54,631 nt of DNA from Selenomonadales bacterium UBA7018 (GTDB taxonomy: Bacteria; Bacillota; Negativicutes; Selenomonadales; Selenomonadaceae), in contig DJWY01000017.1 of assembly GCA_002448305.1 (NCBI GenBank), forward strand, positions 55,044 through 109,674, read 5' to 3'. Numbering within the stretch: position 1 is the first letter of the stretch; every line of letters starts with the position of its first letter. Made by a program: the position numbers and the translations under genes. Under the pieces are notes generated by a model. It made no database searches, was not told where the DNA came from, and worked only from the letters and a program-made list of their open reading frames with translations. Positions 15,427 to 23,459 of the stretch are shown here, piece after piece.

Positions 15427-15455
15427 TTGAACGTCACGCTTGCAACTGATAAAAT
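15427..15455 (+). promoter_or_regulatory. Promoter of the pyrK operon
   Basis: TTGAAC at 15427-15432, 17-bp spacer, TAAAAT at 15450-15455, about 30 bp before the pyrK start and divergent from nrdD. Confidence 0.65.
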
Positions 15456-15485
15456 CAAGAAAAATTTTTTAGCGAGTTGATGACT

Positions 15486-16253
15486 ATGGAAAGAATTTTT
15501 GACGCGGAAATTTTATCGAATGAAGAAGTTGCCGAAAAAATTTACCGCTTGACGGTCGACGCGCCCTCCCTTGAAAGAAATGCGCGGGCAGGGCAATTCG
15601 TTCAGGTGAAAATTTCGGACGAATTTACATTGAGACGCCCGCTCGGCATTGCCTCGACGATTAGCGGACATGTTAAGATTTTTTATCGCGTGGTCGGGCG
15701 CGGCACTGAAACTTTATCGACGAAAAAGACGGGCGAACACTTAAATATTTTAGGCGCACTTGGCAACGGCTATTCAACCCGCGAAGGAAAAGTTTTATTA
15801 GTCGGCGGCGGTATGGGACTTGCGCCTTTGCTCTTGGCGGCGGAAAAGTTTTCGGCTGATGTTTTAATGGGCGGGCGCAATCAAGGCGAAGTTCTTTTCT
15901 GGCAGGAAGAATTCAAACCGCACGCTGATAAAATTTTCATAACGACTGATGACGGCAGTTACGCTCGGAAAGGTTTTGCCGTTGATTTATTGCCCGATAT
16001 TTTAGCGGCGGAAAATTATTCGGCAATTCTGACTTGCGGTCCAGAAATTATGATGCGCGGCGTCGCTAAGTTCGCTCACGAAAAAAATCTCCCCTGCGAA
16101 GTCTCCTTTGAAAGGCGTATGGCTTGCGGGCTGGGCGCGTGTCTTAGCTGTTCGATTGATACCTTAAACGGCAGGAAAAAAGTTTGCAAGGACGGTCCCA
16201 TTTTCAACGCAAAAGAGGTCTTTGATTATGAATCCGATAATACAAAAAGTTGA
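15486..16253 (+). CDS. pyrK: Dihydroorotate dehydrogenase B electron-transfer subunit
   Basis: 255-residue FAD and [2Fe-2S] protein that lets type B dihydroorotate dehydrogenase use NAD+. The N-terminal FAD-binding barrel contains the LRRPLGIAS signature, followed by an NAD-binding GGGMGLAPLLLAAE segment. The C-terminal cluster loop has four Cys in ACGLGACLSCSI and KKVCKDGPIF. ATG codons at 15480 and 15486 are both possible; MERIFDAEIL fits the family start. Its 3' end overlaps the following radical SAM gene by 26 bp, and pyrD follows that, so the three form one operon. Confidence 0.93.
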   Translation: MERIFDAEILSNEEVAEKIYRLTVDAPSLERNARAGQFVQVKISDEFTLRRPLGIASTISGHVKIFYRVVGRGTETLSTKKTGEHLNILGALGNGYSTREGKVLLVGGGMGLAPLLLAAEKFSADVLMGGRNQGEVLFWQEEFKPHADKIFITTDDGSYARKGFAVDLLPDILAAENYSAILTCGPEIMMRGVAKFAHEKNLPCEVSFERRMACGLGACLSCSIDTLNGRKKVCKDGPIFNAKEVFDYESDNTKS

Positions 16254-17124
16254 CGTGAAAAGCATTTTGAACAAATCGAATATTCCTGTCACTGATTACG
16301 CTGTAAATCCTTACGTCGGCTGCACTCACGCTTGCAAATATTGCTACGCCTGCTTTATGAAGAAATTTACCAATCACTTTGAGGAGTGGGGCACTTTTCT
16401 TGACGTGAAATTTTGGAAGCCGATTAAAAATCCGCAACGTTACGCCGGCAAGAAATTTTTCGTTAGTTCCGTCACCGACCCTTACAACCCGCAAGAGGAA
16501 ATTTATAAACGCACTCGCGAATTTCTCGGAACGTTTCAGGGCATCGACATAAATTTGAGTTTGCAGACTAAATCCGATTTGATTTTGCGCGACCTCGATT
16601 TGATTAAGACGTTTAAAAATGTTCGCGTCGGGTTCAGCATAAATACGCTTGACGAAAATTTTAAAGACGATATGGATAATGCCGTTTCGATTGAGCGTAG
16701 GCTTAACGCTATGAAAATTTTGCACGCGGAAGGAATTCGCACGACGTGTTTTATTTCTCCGATTTTTCCTGGCATAACTGACGTCACGGCGATAATCGAC
16801 GCGGCGAAGGATTTTTGTAATCTCGTTTGGCTGGAAAATTTAAATCTGCGCGGGAACTTCAAGCCGAAAATTTTAGAATATGTGCGCGAAAAATATCCGG
16901 AACTTGCGCCGCTCTATAGCGAAATTTATTACAAGAAAAATCCGCGATATTGGTTCCAACTGCACCAAATTGTTGAATCTTACGCCGCGAAAAATAATCT
17001 GGAGTACGTGCGCAACCGCGACGATTTGCAAAGACCTTTCGACGCGCCGCCCGTTATCGTCAATTTCTTTTTCCATGAGCAGATTAAAAAGACAAAGTAT
17101 ATAGGGGGCGAGCCGGTTGAATAA
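16228..17124 (+). CDS. Radical SAM protein of the spore-photolyase-like family
   Basis: 298-residue radical SAM enzyme. The start at 16228 follows AGAGGT and lies inside the end of pyrK. The [4Fe-4S] motif is Cys32-x3-Cys36-x2-Cys39 in GCTHACKYCYACF. SSVTDPYNPQEE and a FSINTLDENF segment match the SplB/Rv2578c-like group often annotated as DNA-repair photolyase-like, though that function is unproven for most members. The C-terminal 60 residues (YWFQLHQIVES...) are specific to this subgroup. It overlaps pyrD by 8 bp, so it is translationally embedded between pyrK and pyrD. A role in pyrimidine or tRNA metabolism is possible but not shown. Confidence 0.85.
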   Translation: MNPIIQKVDVKSILNKSNIPVTDYAVNPYVGCTHACKYCYACFMKKFTNHFEEWGTFLDVKFWKPIKNPQRYAGKKFFVSSVTDPYNPQEEIYKRTREFLGTFQGIDINLSLQTKSDLILRDLDLIKTFKNVRVGFSINTLDENFKDDMDNAVSIERRLNAMKILHAEGIRTTCFISPIFPGITDVTAIIDAAKDFCNLVWLENLNLRGNFKPKILEYVREKYPELAPLYSEIYYKKNPRYWFQLHQIVESYAAKNNLEYVRNRDDLQRPFDAPPVIVNFFFHEQIKKTKYIGGEPVE

Positions 17125-18028
17125 AAATCTTTTGCAAACGGAACTTTGCGGAATGAATTTGCCTACGCCGATTTTTGCCGCGTCGGGGACTTTTGGCTTT
17201 GGCGAGGAGTTTGAAAATTTCGTTGACCTTAAGCGGCTAGGCGGCGTCATGGTTAAATGCATAACTCCGAAGCCGCGCAGGGGCAATGACGGCGTGCGAA
17301 TAACTGAAACGCCTTCGGGCATGCTGAATTGCATTGGCTTGGAAAATCCCGGCGTCGAAACTTTTCTGACGAAGATTTTGCCGCGCATTAAGGATAAAAT
17401 GAATGTCGTAGTAAATGTGAGCGGCTCTAGCGTTGAAGATTATAGCGAACTTGCTAAACTTCTTGACGTTGACGGCGTGGCGGCGATTGAGCTAAACATT
17501 TCCTGCCCAAATGTCAAGGACGGCGGAATAATTTTCGGAACAGACGAGCGGCAAGCGGCTAAAGTCACGAGCGCGGCGAAAAAATTTACTAGCAAGCCCG
17601 TTATCGTTAAGCTAAGCCCGAATGTCACGGACATAACGAAAATTGCGCGAGCTTGCGAAGAATCCGGCGCGGATTGTCTGTCCCTGATAAATACGCTAAT
17701 GGGCATGGAAATAAATATTCACACGTGGCGACCGACGCTCGGCAACATTACGGGCGGGCTGTCAGGTGGCGCAATTAAACCCGTCGCAGTGCGTATGGTT
17801 TGGCAAGTCGCGCAAGCCGTAAAAATTCCGATAATCGGCATGGGCGGCATTCGTTCAGCTTCCGATGCGGCAGAATTCTTTTTGGCGGGAGCTTCGGCAG
17901 TCGCTATCGGCACGGCGAATTTTTCCGAACCCGCTATCACTATGAAAATCGCTGATGACTTGGAAACTTACTTGCAAAGTCACGGCCTGAAAAATATCCG
18001 CGAACTTGTCGGCAAAATTATGGCTTGA
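17117..18028 (+). CDS. pyrD: Dihydroorotate dehydrogenase B catalytic subunit
   Basis: 303-residue TIM-barrel flavoprotein oxidising dihydroorotate to orotate in pyrimidine synthesis, working with PyrK. The start is a TTG at 17117 after AGGGGGCG, overlapping the previous gene. FMN/substrate signatures: FAASGTFGFGEEF near residue 20, MLNCIGLENPG, the catalytic Cys in LNISCPNVKDGG near residue 130, and the phosphate-binding IIGMGGIRSASDAAEF with AIGTANF. Length is normal for the PyrD-B type. Confidence 0.95.
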   Translation: MNKNLLQTELCGMNLPTPIFAASGTFGFGEEFENFVDLKRLGGVMVKCITPKPRRGNDGVRITETPSGMLNCIGLENPGVETFLTKILPRIKDKMNVVVNVSGSSVEDYSELAKLLDVDGVAAIELNISCPNVKDGGIIFGTDERQAAKVTSAAKKFTSKPVIVKLSPNVTDITKIARACEESGADCLSLINTLMGMEINIHTWRPTLGNITGGLSGGAIKPVAVRMVWQVAQAVKIPIIGMGGIRSASDAAEFFLAGASAVAIGTANFSEPAITMKIADDLETYLQSHGLKNIRELVGKIMA

Positions 18029-18052
18029 GGCTTAGATTAAGGAGGAATTTTA

Positions 18053-19345
18053 ATGGCAATTTATACTATGCCCCCCCCACATGAAAGGCTTAGTGTTTTC
18101 TTTGGCGAATTCTTTAAAGAAGTGCGCAAAGCACAGCCCGAAGTTTATCCCGCGTTTTTAATGCGTGCGGAAGAAGAATTTAAGCGGCTTGGCTATCGTG
18201 ACAAAAATCCTGCTGGCGTCGAAAATATTTTAATCGTGCGCCTTGATGCTATCGGCGACATGATTTTGACTTCCGGCTTTATTCGCGAGGTTAGAGCAAA
18301 TTTCCAGCGGGCAAGAATAACCTTAGTCGTTTCGCCGTTGACCTTTCCGCTTGTCGAATTTTGTCCCTACGTCAACGAGGTTTTGTCTTTCAACATAAAA
18401 AGCCTAGATAGAACTTTCGCCGTAATGCTTGAACAAATTGCTGTTTTTTGCAAAGATAATCTCTGGCAAAAAAATTTTTCAATCGCTTTTTCGCCGCAAT
18501 GGAGTGGTAATAATTTGCCAAGTCTGATACTTATGTGGTTGAGTGGCGCAAAGGAGCGAGTCGGTTACGGCACAGATTCTCATAACGTTTACATGGGCAA
18601 TCCAATTGCAAGTATGGAAGTGCTAGATAATTTTTTCCTGACGAAAAATGTAATCATACCTAAAAATATTATCCTCGAAGTGGAGCGGCATCTTTATCTT
18701 TTGACGGGTTCGGGTTTCAAGGTCAATCAAACGCATATGGAACTTTTTTATAGCACGAAAGATTTTTATCGGGCGAGAGAACTTTTGAAAGACATTTCTT
18801 CAAGCTGTAAAAAAATTATATTGGGGATAGGCGCAGGCGGCGAAAACAGAAAGTATCCCGTCAAAAAATATTTAGTTGCCTTGAAAGCGTTAGCTAAGAA
18901 AAATTTAGTTTTCGTGATTGTTGGCGGGCAGGCTGAAATTGATGACGCGGAATTTCTTGAAAAAAATCTACCGAACGGAAAGATTTTAAATCTTGTCGGC
19001 AAAACAACTTTACGCGAAACGGAAGCGGTTATCAGTCAAGCGAATTTTTATATCGGCAACGATACTGGTGTCTTGCACATGTCAGCAGCGGCTAAAGTTC
19101 CCGTACTTTGTATTTGCCGTGAAGCGGTCGACAGGGAAAATATTTTGCCTGGTCTTTTAAGCATTCTTCGACGTTTCTATCCTTATCAAACAAAGTCAAT
19201 TATTTTGCGTCCTGAGCACCCACTTGGCGAATGCGCAATTTTGCCGCCTGTTTACGGTCATTGTCATCACGTGGAGCCGCATTGCATTACGCAAATCACG
19301 CCGCAAGAAATTGTTGATGGCTTTGAAAAACTGACAACACTTTGA
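18053..19345 (+). CDS. Glycosyltransferase family 9 (heptosyltransferase-like)
   Basis: 430 residues with the GT9 layout. The N-terminal Rossmann half contains NILIVRLDAIGDMILTSGF near residue 60, and the C-terminal half contains the ILGIGAGGENRKYP donor-binding strand, LVGKTTLRETEAVI and YIGNDTGVLHMSAAAKVP, as in WaaC/WaaF. These enzymes add heptose or similar sugars to lipopolysaccharide core, which implies an outer membrane. An N-terminal extension of about 55 residues precedes the domain. GGAGG lies before the ATG. A paralog follows at 19367. Confidence 0.88.
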   Translation: MAIYTMPPPHERLSVFFGEFFKEVRKAQPEVYPAFLMRAEEEFKRLGYRDKNPAGVENILIVRLDAIGDMILTSGFIREVRANFQRARITLVVSPLTFPLVEFCPYVNEVLSFNIKSLDRTFAVMLEQIAVFCKDNLWQKNFSIAFSPQWSGNNLPSLILMWLSGAKERVGYGTDSHNVYMGNPIASMEVLDNFFLTKNVIIPKNIILEVERHLYLLTGSGFKVNQTHMELFYSTKDFYRARELLKDISSSCKKIILGIGAGGENRKYPVKKYLVALKALAKKNLVFVIVGGQAEIDDAEFLEKNLPNGKILNLVGKTTLRETEAVISQANFYIGNDTGVLHMSAAAKVPVLCICREAVDRENILPGLLSILRRFYPYQTKSIILRPEHPLGECAILPPVYGHCHHVEPHCITQITPQEIVDGFEKLTTL

Positions 19346-19366
19346 TTCCTTAAAGGAGAAAATTTT

Positions 19367-20636
19367 ATGCAACCACAAGCGCAGATTGAGAAATTTTTTG
19401 CCGATTTAGTGCCATATCTTAAAGCGAATCCCGCGCAAGTTCCGTTACTTATACCAGAGTTGGAAGAAGAATTTAAGCGATTTGGCTATCGTGACGAAAA
19501 TCCTGTTGGCGTCGAAAATATTTTAATCGTGCGACTCGACGCAATCGGCGACATGATTTTGACTTCCGGCTTTATTCGTGAAATCAGAGCGAATTTTCCG
19601 CGAGCACGAATAACTTTAGTCGTTTCGTCGATAACTTTTCCTCTCGTCGAGCTTTGCCCCTATGTCAACGAAGTTTTGATATTTGACCAGAATAAATTTG
19701 GCGGAAATTTCCTCAACGTTTTGGAAAAGCTTGTGGTCTTCTGCAGGGAAAATCTTTGGCGGAAACATTTTTCAATAGCGTTTTCGCCGCAATGGGGCAG
19801 TTGGAATCTTCCCGCACTACTTTTATGTTGGTTAAGCGGACGGAGCAAGGGAACGAATCGGCTACGGCACTAATCCTTACGAAAATTATTTTGGGGAACC
19901 TTCAGCGGAAGACACTGCAAAGGATAATTTCTTGCTGACAAAAAATATAATAGTGCCGCAAAATGTTATCAGCGAAATTGAAAAATTTCTTTACATATTG
20001 ACAGCTTCGGGCTTTGAAGTCAATTCAAATCACGTTGAGCTTTTTTATGGCGCGGAGGATTTTTATCGGGCAAGAGAACTTTTACAAGGCGTTCGTTGCA
20101 AGAAAGTTATTTTGGGAATAGGTGCGGGCGGCGCGAGCAGAAAATATCCCGTCGAAAAATATTTAATTGCGTTGAAAGCGTTAGCTAAGAAAAATTTAGT
20201 CTTCGTGATTGTTGGCGGGCAAGCTGAACTTGATGACGCGGAGTTTCTTGAAAAAAATCTACCGAACGGAAAGATTTTAAATCTTGTCGGCAAAACAACT
20301 TTACGCGAAACAGAAGCTGTTATCAGCCAATCGGATTATTATATTGGAAATGATTCAGGCGTTATGCATATGGCGGCGGCGGCAAAAATTCCTTGTCTTG
20401 TCCTCTATCGCGAGGCGGTCGATAAAGAAAATTATTTGCCTGGTGCTTTCAGCGAGTTTGGACGCTTTCCGCCTCATCAGACGAATTCCGTTATCTTGCG
20501 CCCCGACCATCAGCTTGAGGAATGCGCTAAGCGCGGAAGAATTTACGGTTGGTGTCACAGCGAAGAGCCGCATTGCATTACGCAAATTGCGCCTCAAGAA
20601 ATTATTGACGGCTTTGAAGTTTTGCAGACGCTTTAA
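19367..20636 (+). pseudogene. Second family 9 glycosyltransferase, interrupted by a +1 frameshift
   Basis: The tandem paralog of the preceding gene. Frame 1 runs from the ATG at 19367 (AGGAG upstream) through NILIVRLDAIGDMILTSGF up to WLSGRSK and then leaves the family and stops at 19873. Removing one G from the GGG run at 19849-19851 restores ERIGYGTNPYENYFG and joins directly to the second half, ending at 20636 with ILGIGAGGASRKYP and YIGNDSGVMHMAAAAKIP. The join point corresponds to AKERVGYG in copy 1. All other parts look intact, so this is either a very recent mutation, a phase-variable tract, or a sequencing error. Confidence 0.8.
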
Positions 20637-20642
20637 ACAAAA

Positions 20643-20679
20643 AATCCCCCGCAACGCAAGCAGGGGATTAATTTTTTTC
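20643..20679 (+). terminator. Terminator between the glycosyltransferases and rpiB
   Basis: AATCCCC and GGGGATT pair across a loop, followed by AATTTTTTT. A run of A before the stem allows use on the minus strand for rpiB too. Confidence 0.8.
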
Positions 20680-20691
20680 AGTGATAGAAAT

Positions 20692-21153
20692 TTATTTGAC
20701 GGGAACGCAATGTTTATTGTTGATATCGACGACTTTCTGGACGCGGCGGCGATATTTTTCCGCCGTCAGCGGTTCAGTCTTCAACCACGTTTTGACAATT
20801 TCCATAGCTATTGCCGAGCCGATAATTTTCCCGCCAATGCAAAGAACATTTGAATCGGTATGCTCGCGGGAAAGTTGCGCACAGAACGGGTCTTGGCAGA
20901 CAGCCGCATAAATGCCATAGATTTTATTGGCAATAAGTGCGCTACCGTAGCCGACGCCGTCAACGAAAATTCCGCGTTCGCATTCGCCTTTAGCAACCGC
21001 CAATGCCGCAGGATAAACGAAATCGGACAGGTCGCAAGCTCCTTCGTCATAGGTGCCGAAATCTTTTACTTCGTGCCCTTGCTCTTCGAGATAGGCTTTA
21101 ATCTGATTTTTAAGCGCGGTGCCGGCGTGGTCGTTAGCCATTGCAATTTTCAT
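20692..21153 (-). CDS. RpiB/LacAB-family sugar-phosphate isomerase
   Basis: 153-residue aldose-ketose isomerase of the RpiB fold (ribose 5-phosphate to ribulose 5-phosphate and relatives). MKIAMANDHAGTALK at the N-terminus and SREHTDSNVLCIGGKIIG are family hallmarks. The segment that carries the catalytic Cys in E. coli RpiB (CGTG) reads VDGVGYGSALIANK here, so the Cys is replaced by Asp. Mycobacterial RpiB also lacks this Cys and uses another acid, so loss of activity does not follow. The true substrate could be another pentose or tetrose phosphate. It is a single gene with a good RBS between two terminators. Confidence 0.85.
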   Translation of the reverse strand: MKIAMANDHAGTALKNQIKAYLEEQGHEVKDFGTYDEGACDLSDFVYPAALAVAKGECERGIFVDGVGYGSALIANKIYGIYAAVCQDPFCAQLSREHTDSNVLCIGGKIIGSAIAMEIVKTWLKTEPLTAEKYRRRVQKVVDINNKHCVPVK

Positions 21154-21218
21154 GGGAACTCCTCCTTAAAGCTTTTCACTGAATATTCTATGCAGAAGAA
21201 AATTTTCCTTTTCAATCG

Positions 21219-21252
21219 AAAAACCCCTGCCGAGAATTTCGACAGAGGTTTT
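21219..21252 (-). terminator. Terminator of the groESL operon
   Basis: Imperfect stem CCTCTGTCG/CGGCAGGGG on the minus strand with flanking T and A runs, so it may work in both directions. Confidence 0.65.
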
Positions 21253-21270
21253 TTTGTTCAATCAGTCTTA

Positions 21271-21366
21271 ACTAGCGAAACGCAGTGGAGCGTTCCGACG
21301 CGGCGATAATGTCCGAACTATCGAAACGTTACGGCGCGTCCGCTGTTCTCCCGCTTTTAAAGCGGG
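21271..21366 (-). repeat. Dispersed ~95-nt intergenic element, copy 1 (after groEL)
   Basis: Read on the minus strand, a 17-nt perfect hairpin CCCGCTTT-A-AAAGCGGG (21350-21366) begins at the base after the groEL stop codon. It is followed by AACAGCGGACGCG, CGCCGCG and CGGAACGCTCC segments shared with copies at 32026, 40004 and, inverted, 46205. Confidence 0.8.
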
Positions 21367-22992
21367 TTACATCATGCCGGGCATACCACCGCCCATGCCA
21401 CCAGCCATAGGAGGTGCAGGAGGTTCGGGCTTGTCAGCGACTAAAGTTTCAGTCGTCAGAATCATAGCCGCAATTGACGCCGCATTTTGCAGAGCCGAAC
21501 GAACAACTTTAGCCGGGTCGACGATACCAGCTTTAATCATATCGACATATTCATTAGTCAGCGCGTTGAAGCCGACGCCCTTATCAGCCTTCTTGACAGC
21601 CTCAGCAACAACAGAGCCTTCTTGACCGGCATTATTAGCGATTTGGCGAACAGGTTCTTCGATTGCGCGTTTGACAATCTCGACGCCAACTTTAGCATCG
21701 CCTTCCGCTTGAACGTCGTTGAGCGCAGGAAGAATATCAATAAAGGTCGTGCCGCCGCCCGCGACAATGCCTTCCTCGACAGCTGCGCGAGTTGCGTTCA
21801 AAGCGTCCTCAATGCGCAATTTCTTTTCCTTCATCTCGACTTCGGTAGCCGCGCCGATTTCAATAACCGCTACGCCGCCCGCCAATTTCGCGAGACGCTC
21901 TTGAAGTTTTTCTTTATCAAAGTCGCTGGTCGTAGTTTCAATCTGCTTGCGAATTTGCGCGACGCGAGCTTTAATTCCTGCCTTGTCGCCGTCGCCTTCA
22001 ACAATCGTAGTTTCTTCTTTGGTCGAACGAACTTGGCGAGCATGTCCTAAATCTTGGAAGGTTACGCTTTCGAGTTTGCGTCCGAGTTCTTCACTAATAA
22101 CCGTGCCGCCCGTCAAAATTGCAATGTCTTCGAGCATAGCCTTGCGTCTGTCGCCAAAGCCAGGAGCTTTAACCGCAAGAGCTTTGAATGTGCCGCGCAG
22201 TTTATTGACAACGATTGTTGCAAGTGCTTCGCCGTCAACGTCTTCAGCAACGATAACAAGCGATTTGCCCTGCTTAACGACTTGCTCAAGAATCGGCAAA
22301 ATGTCTTGAATCGAAGAAATTTTTCTGTCAGTCAGAAGGATATACGGGTCGTCGAGAACGGCTTCCATTTTGTCGGTGTCAGTTACCATGTAGGGCGAAA
22401 TGTATCCGCGGTCGAATTGCATACCTTCAACGACTTTAAGATTGGTCGTCATGGTCTTGGACTCTTCGACAGTGATAACGCCGTCATTGCCAACTTTTTC
22501 CATAGCGTCGGCGATAAGTTGCCCAATTTCGGCGTCGCTGGAAGAAATGGACGCGACTTGCGCGATAGCTTCTTTGCCTTCGACTTTCTTAGCGTTATTT
22601 TTAATTTCGTCGACGAGTTTAGCAACAGCCGCTTCGATACCCTTTTTGATAATCATGGGGTTTGCGCCCGCCACGACATTTTTTAAACCTTCGCGAACGA
22701 TAGCTTGCGCCAAAAGCGTTGCGGTGGTGGTGCCGTCGCCAGCAACGTCATTAGTTTTGGTCGCGACTTCCTTAACGAGCTGTGCGCCCATGTTCTCAAA
22801 ATGGTCTTCGAGTTCAATATCGCGAGCAATCGTCACGCCGTCATTAGTGATTGTCGGTGCGCCGAATTTCTTTTCAAGAACAACGTTGCGACCTTTGGGA
22901 CCAAGTGTAACTTTAACAGCATTAGCTAATGCATCAACGCCGCGACTTAATGCGCGACGGGCTTCCTCATCAAACAAAATTTCTTTTGCCAT
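21367..22992 (-). CDS. groEL: Chaperonin GroEL (60 kDa)
   Basis: 541-residue chaperonin forming the double-ring folding cage with GroES. MAKEILFDEEARRAL, VTLGPKGRNVVLEKKFGAPT, the ATP-site VAGDGTTTATLLAQAI and the C-terminal Gly/Met tail (GGMGGGMPGMM) are typical, and the length is standard. GGAGG lies before the ATG. It follows groES by 84 bp, a gap filled with an AGGTGTTAGG-type inverted repeat, and is followed at once by the dispersed hairpin element. Transcription is from the groES promoter. Confidence 0.98.
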   Translation of the reverse strand: MAKEILFDEEARRALSRGVDALANAVKVTLGPKGRNVVLEKKFGAPTITNDGVTIARDIELEDHFENMGAQLVKEVATKTNDVAGDGTTTATLLAQAIVREGLKNVVAGANPMIIKKGIEAAVAKLVDEIKNNAKKVEGKEAIAQVASISSSDAEIGQLIADAMEKVGNDGVITVEESKTMTTNLKVVEGMQFDRGYISPYMVTDTDKMEAVLDDPYILLTDRKISSIQDILPILEQVVKQGKSLVIVAEDVDGEALATIVVNKLRGTFKALAVKAPGFGDRRKAMLEDIAILTGGTVISEELGRKLESVTFQDLGHARQVRSTKEETTIVEGDGDKAGIKARVAQIRKQIETTTSDFDKEKLQERLAKLAGGVAVIEIGAATEVEMKEKKLRIEDALNATRAAVEEGIVAGGGTTFIDILPALNDVQAEGDAKVGVEIVKRAIEEPVRQIANNAGQEGSVVAEAVKKADKGVGFNALTNEYVDMIKAGIVDPAKVVRSALQNAASIAAMILTTETLVADKPEPPAPPMAGGMGGGMPGMM

Positions 22993-22996
22993 AAAT

Positions 22997-23065
22997 TAAT
23001 TACCTCCAAGTTAGGTGTTAGGTGTCAGGTATCAGGATTTTCATTCCTAATTCCTAACTCCTAAG
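22997..23065. repeat. AGGTGTTAGG/ATTCCTAATTCC inverted repeat between groES and groEL
   Basis: TTAGGTGTTAGGTGTCAGG on the left can pair imperfectly with TCCTAATTCCTAACTCCTAA on the right around a short spacer. Related AGGAATTA-rich sequences occur at 29758-29782, 30804-30873 and 45270-45293. The hairpin lies within the groESL transcript and could affect relative expression or mRNA processing. Confidence 0.65.
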
Positions 23066-23076
23066 TCCCAATTGAA

Positions 23077-23358
23077 TTAAAGGATTGCTAAAATGTCACT
23101 CTCGCGAATAACGAGATAATCTTTGTCGTCCACCTTGACTTCGCTGCCCGCGTACTTGTTGAAGATAACCTCATCGCCGGTTTTAACTTCCATATTTGCG
23201 CGGGTTCCGTTGTCGAGGAGTTTGCCAGTGCCGACCGCGACGACCTTGCCTTTTTGCGGCTTCTCTTTTGAAGTCTCAGGCATAATGATTCCGCTTTTCG
23301 TTTTAAGCTCGACTTCGGCAACTTCAACAACTACTCTGTCTCCAAGTGGCTTTATCAT
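23077..23358 (-). CDS. groES: Co-chaperonin GroES (10 kDa)
   Basis: 93-residue lid protein of the GroEL chaperonin. MIKPLGDRVVVEV at the start, a mobile loop around KTKSGIIMPETSKEKPQ, and VIFNKYAGSEVKVDDKDYLV at the end are characteristic. GGGAGG precedes the ATG. It is the first gene of the operon. No CIRCE element (TTAGCACTC-N9-GAGTGCTAA) is visible upstream, unlike most Firmicutes groES genes. A short CGGCAAGACGCCG inverted repeat lies in the 5' leader. Confidence 0.97.
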   Translation of the reverse strand: MIKPLGDRVVVEVAEVELKTKSGIIMPETSKEKPQKGKVVAVGTGKLLDNGTRANMEVKTGDEVIFNKYAGSEVKVDDKDYLVIRESDILAIL

Positions 23359-23420
23359 AAATATCTGCCTCCCAATAGGAAATTCAAACTTTCTCGGCGT
23401 CTTGCCGAATCACAAGCGGT

Positions 23421-23449
23421 ATAATAATCCTAATTCAACAAAATGTCAA
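23421..23449 (-). promoter_or_regulatory. Promoter of groESL
   Basis: Minus strand TTGACA (23444-23449), 17-bp spacer, TATTAT (23421-23426): a near-consensus housekeeping promoter about 60 bp before groES. Confidence 0.75.
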
Positions 23450-23459
23450 GAATTACTTT

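Noticed and set aside
22054..22686. A 210-codon plus-strand frame over groEL
   Set aside because: Antisense shadow of groEL; composition follows the codons of the opposite strand.
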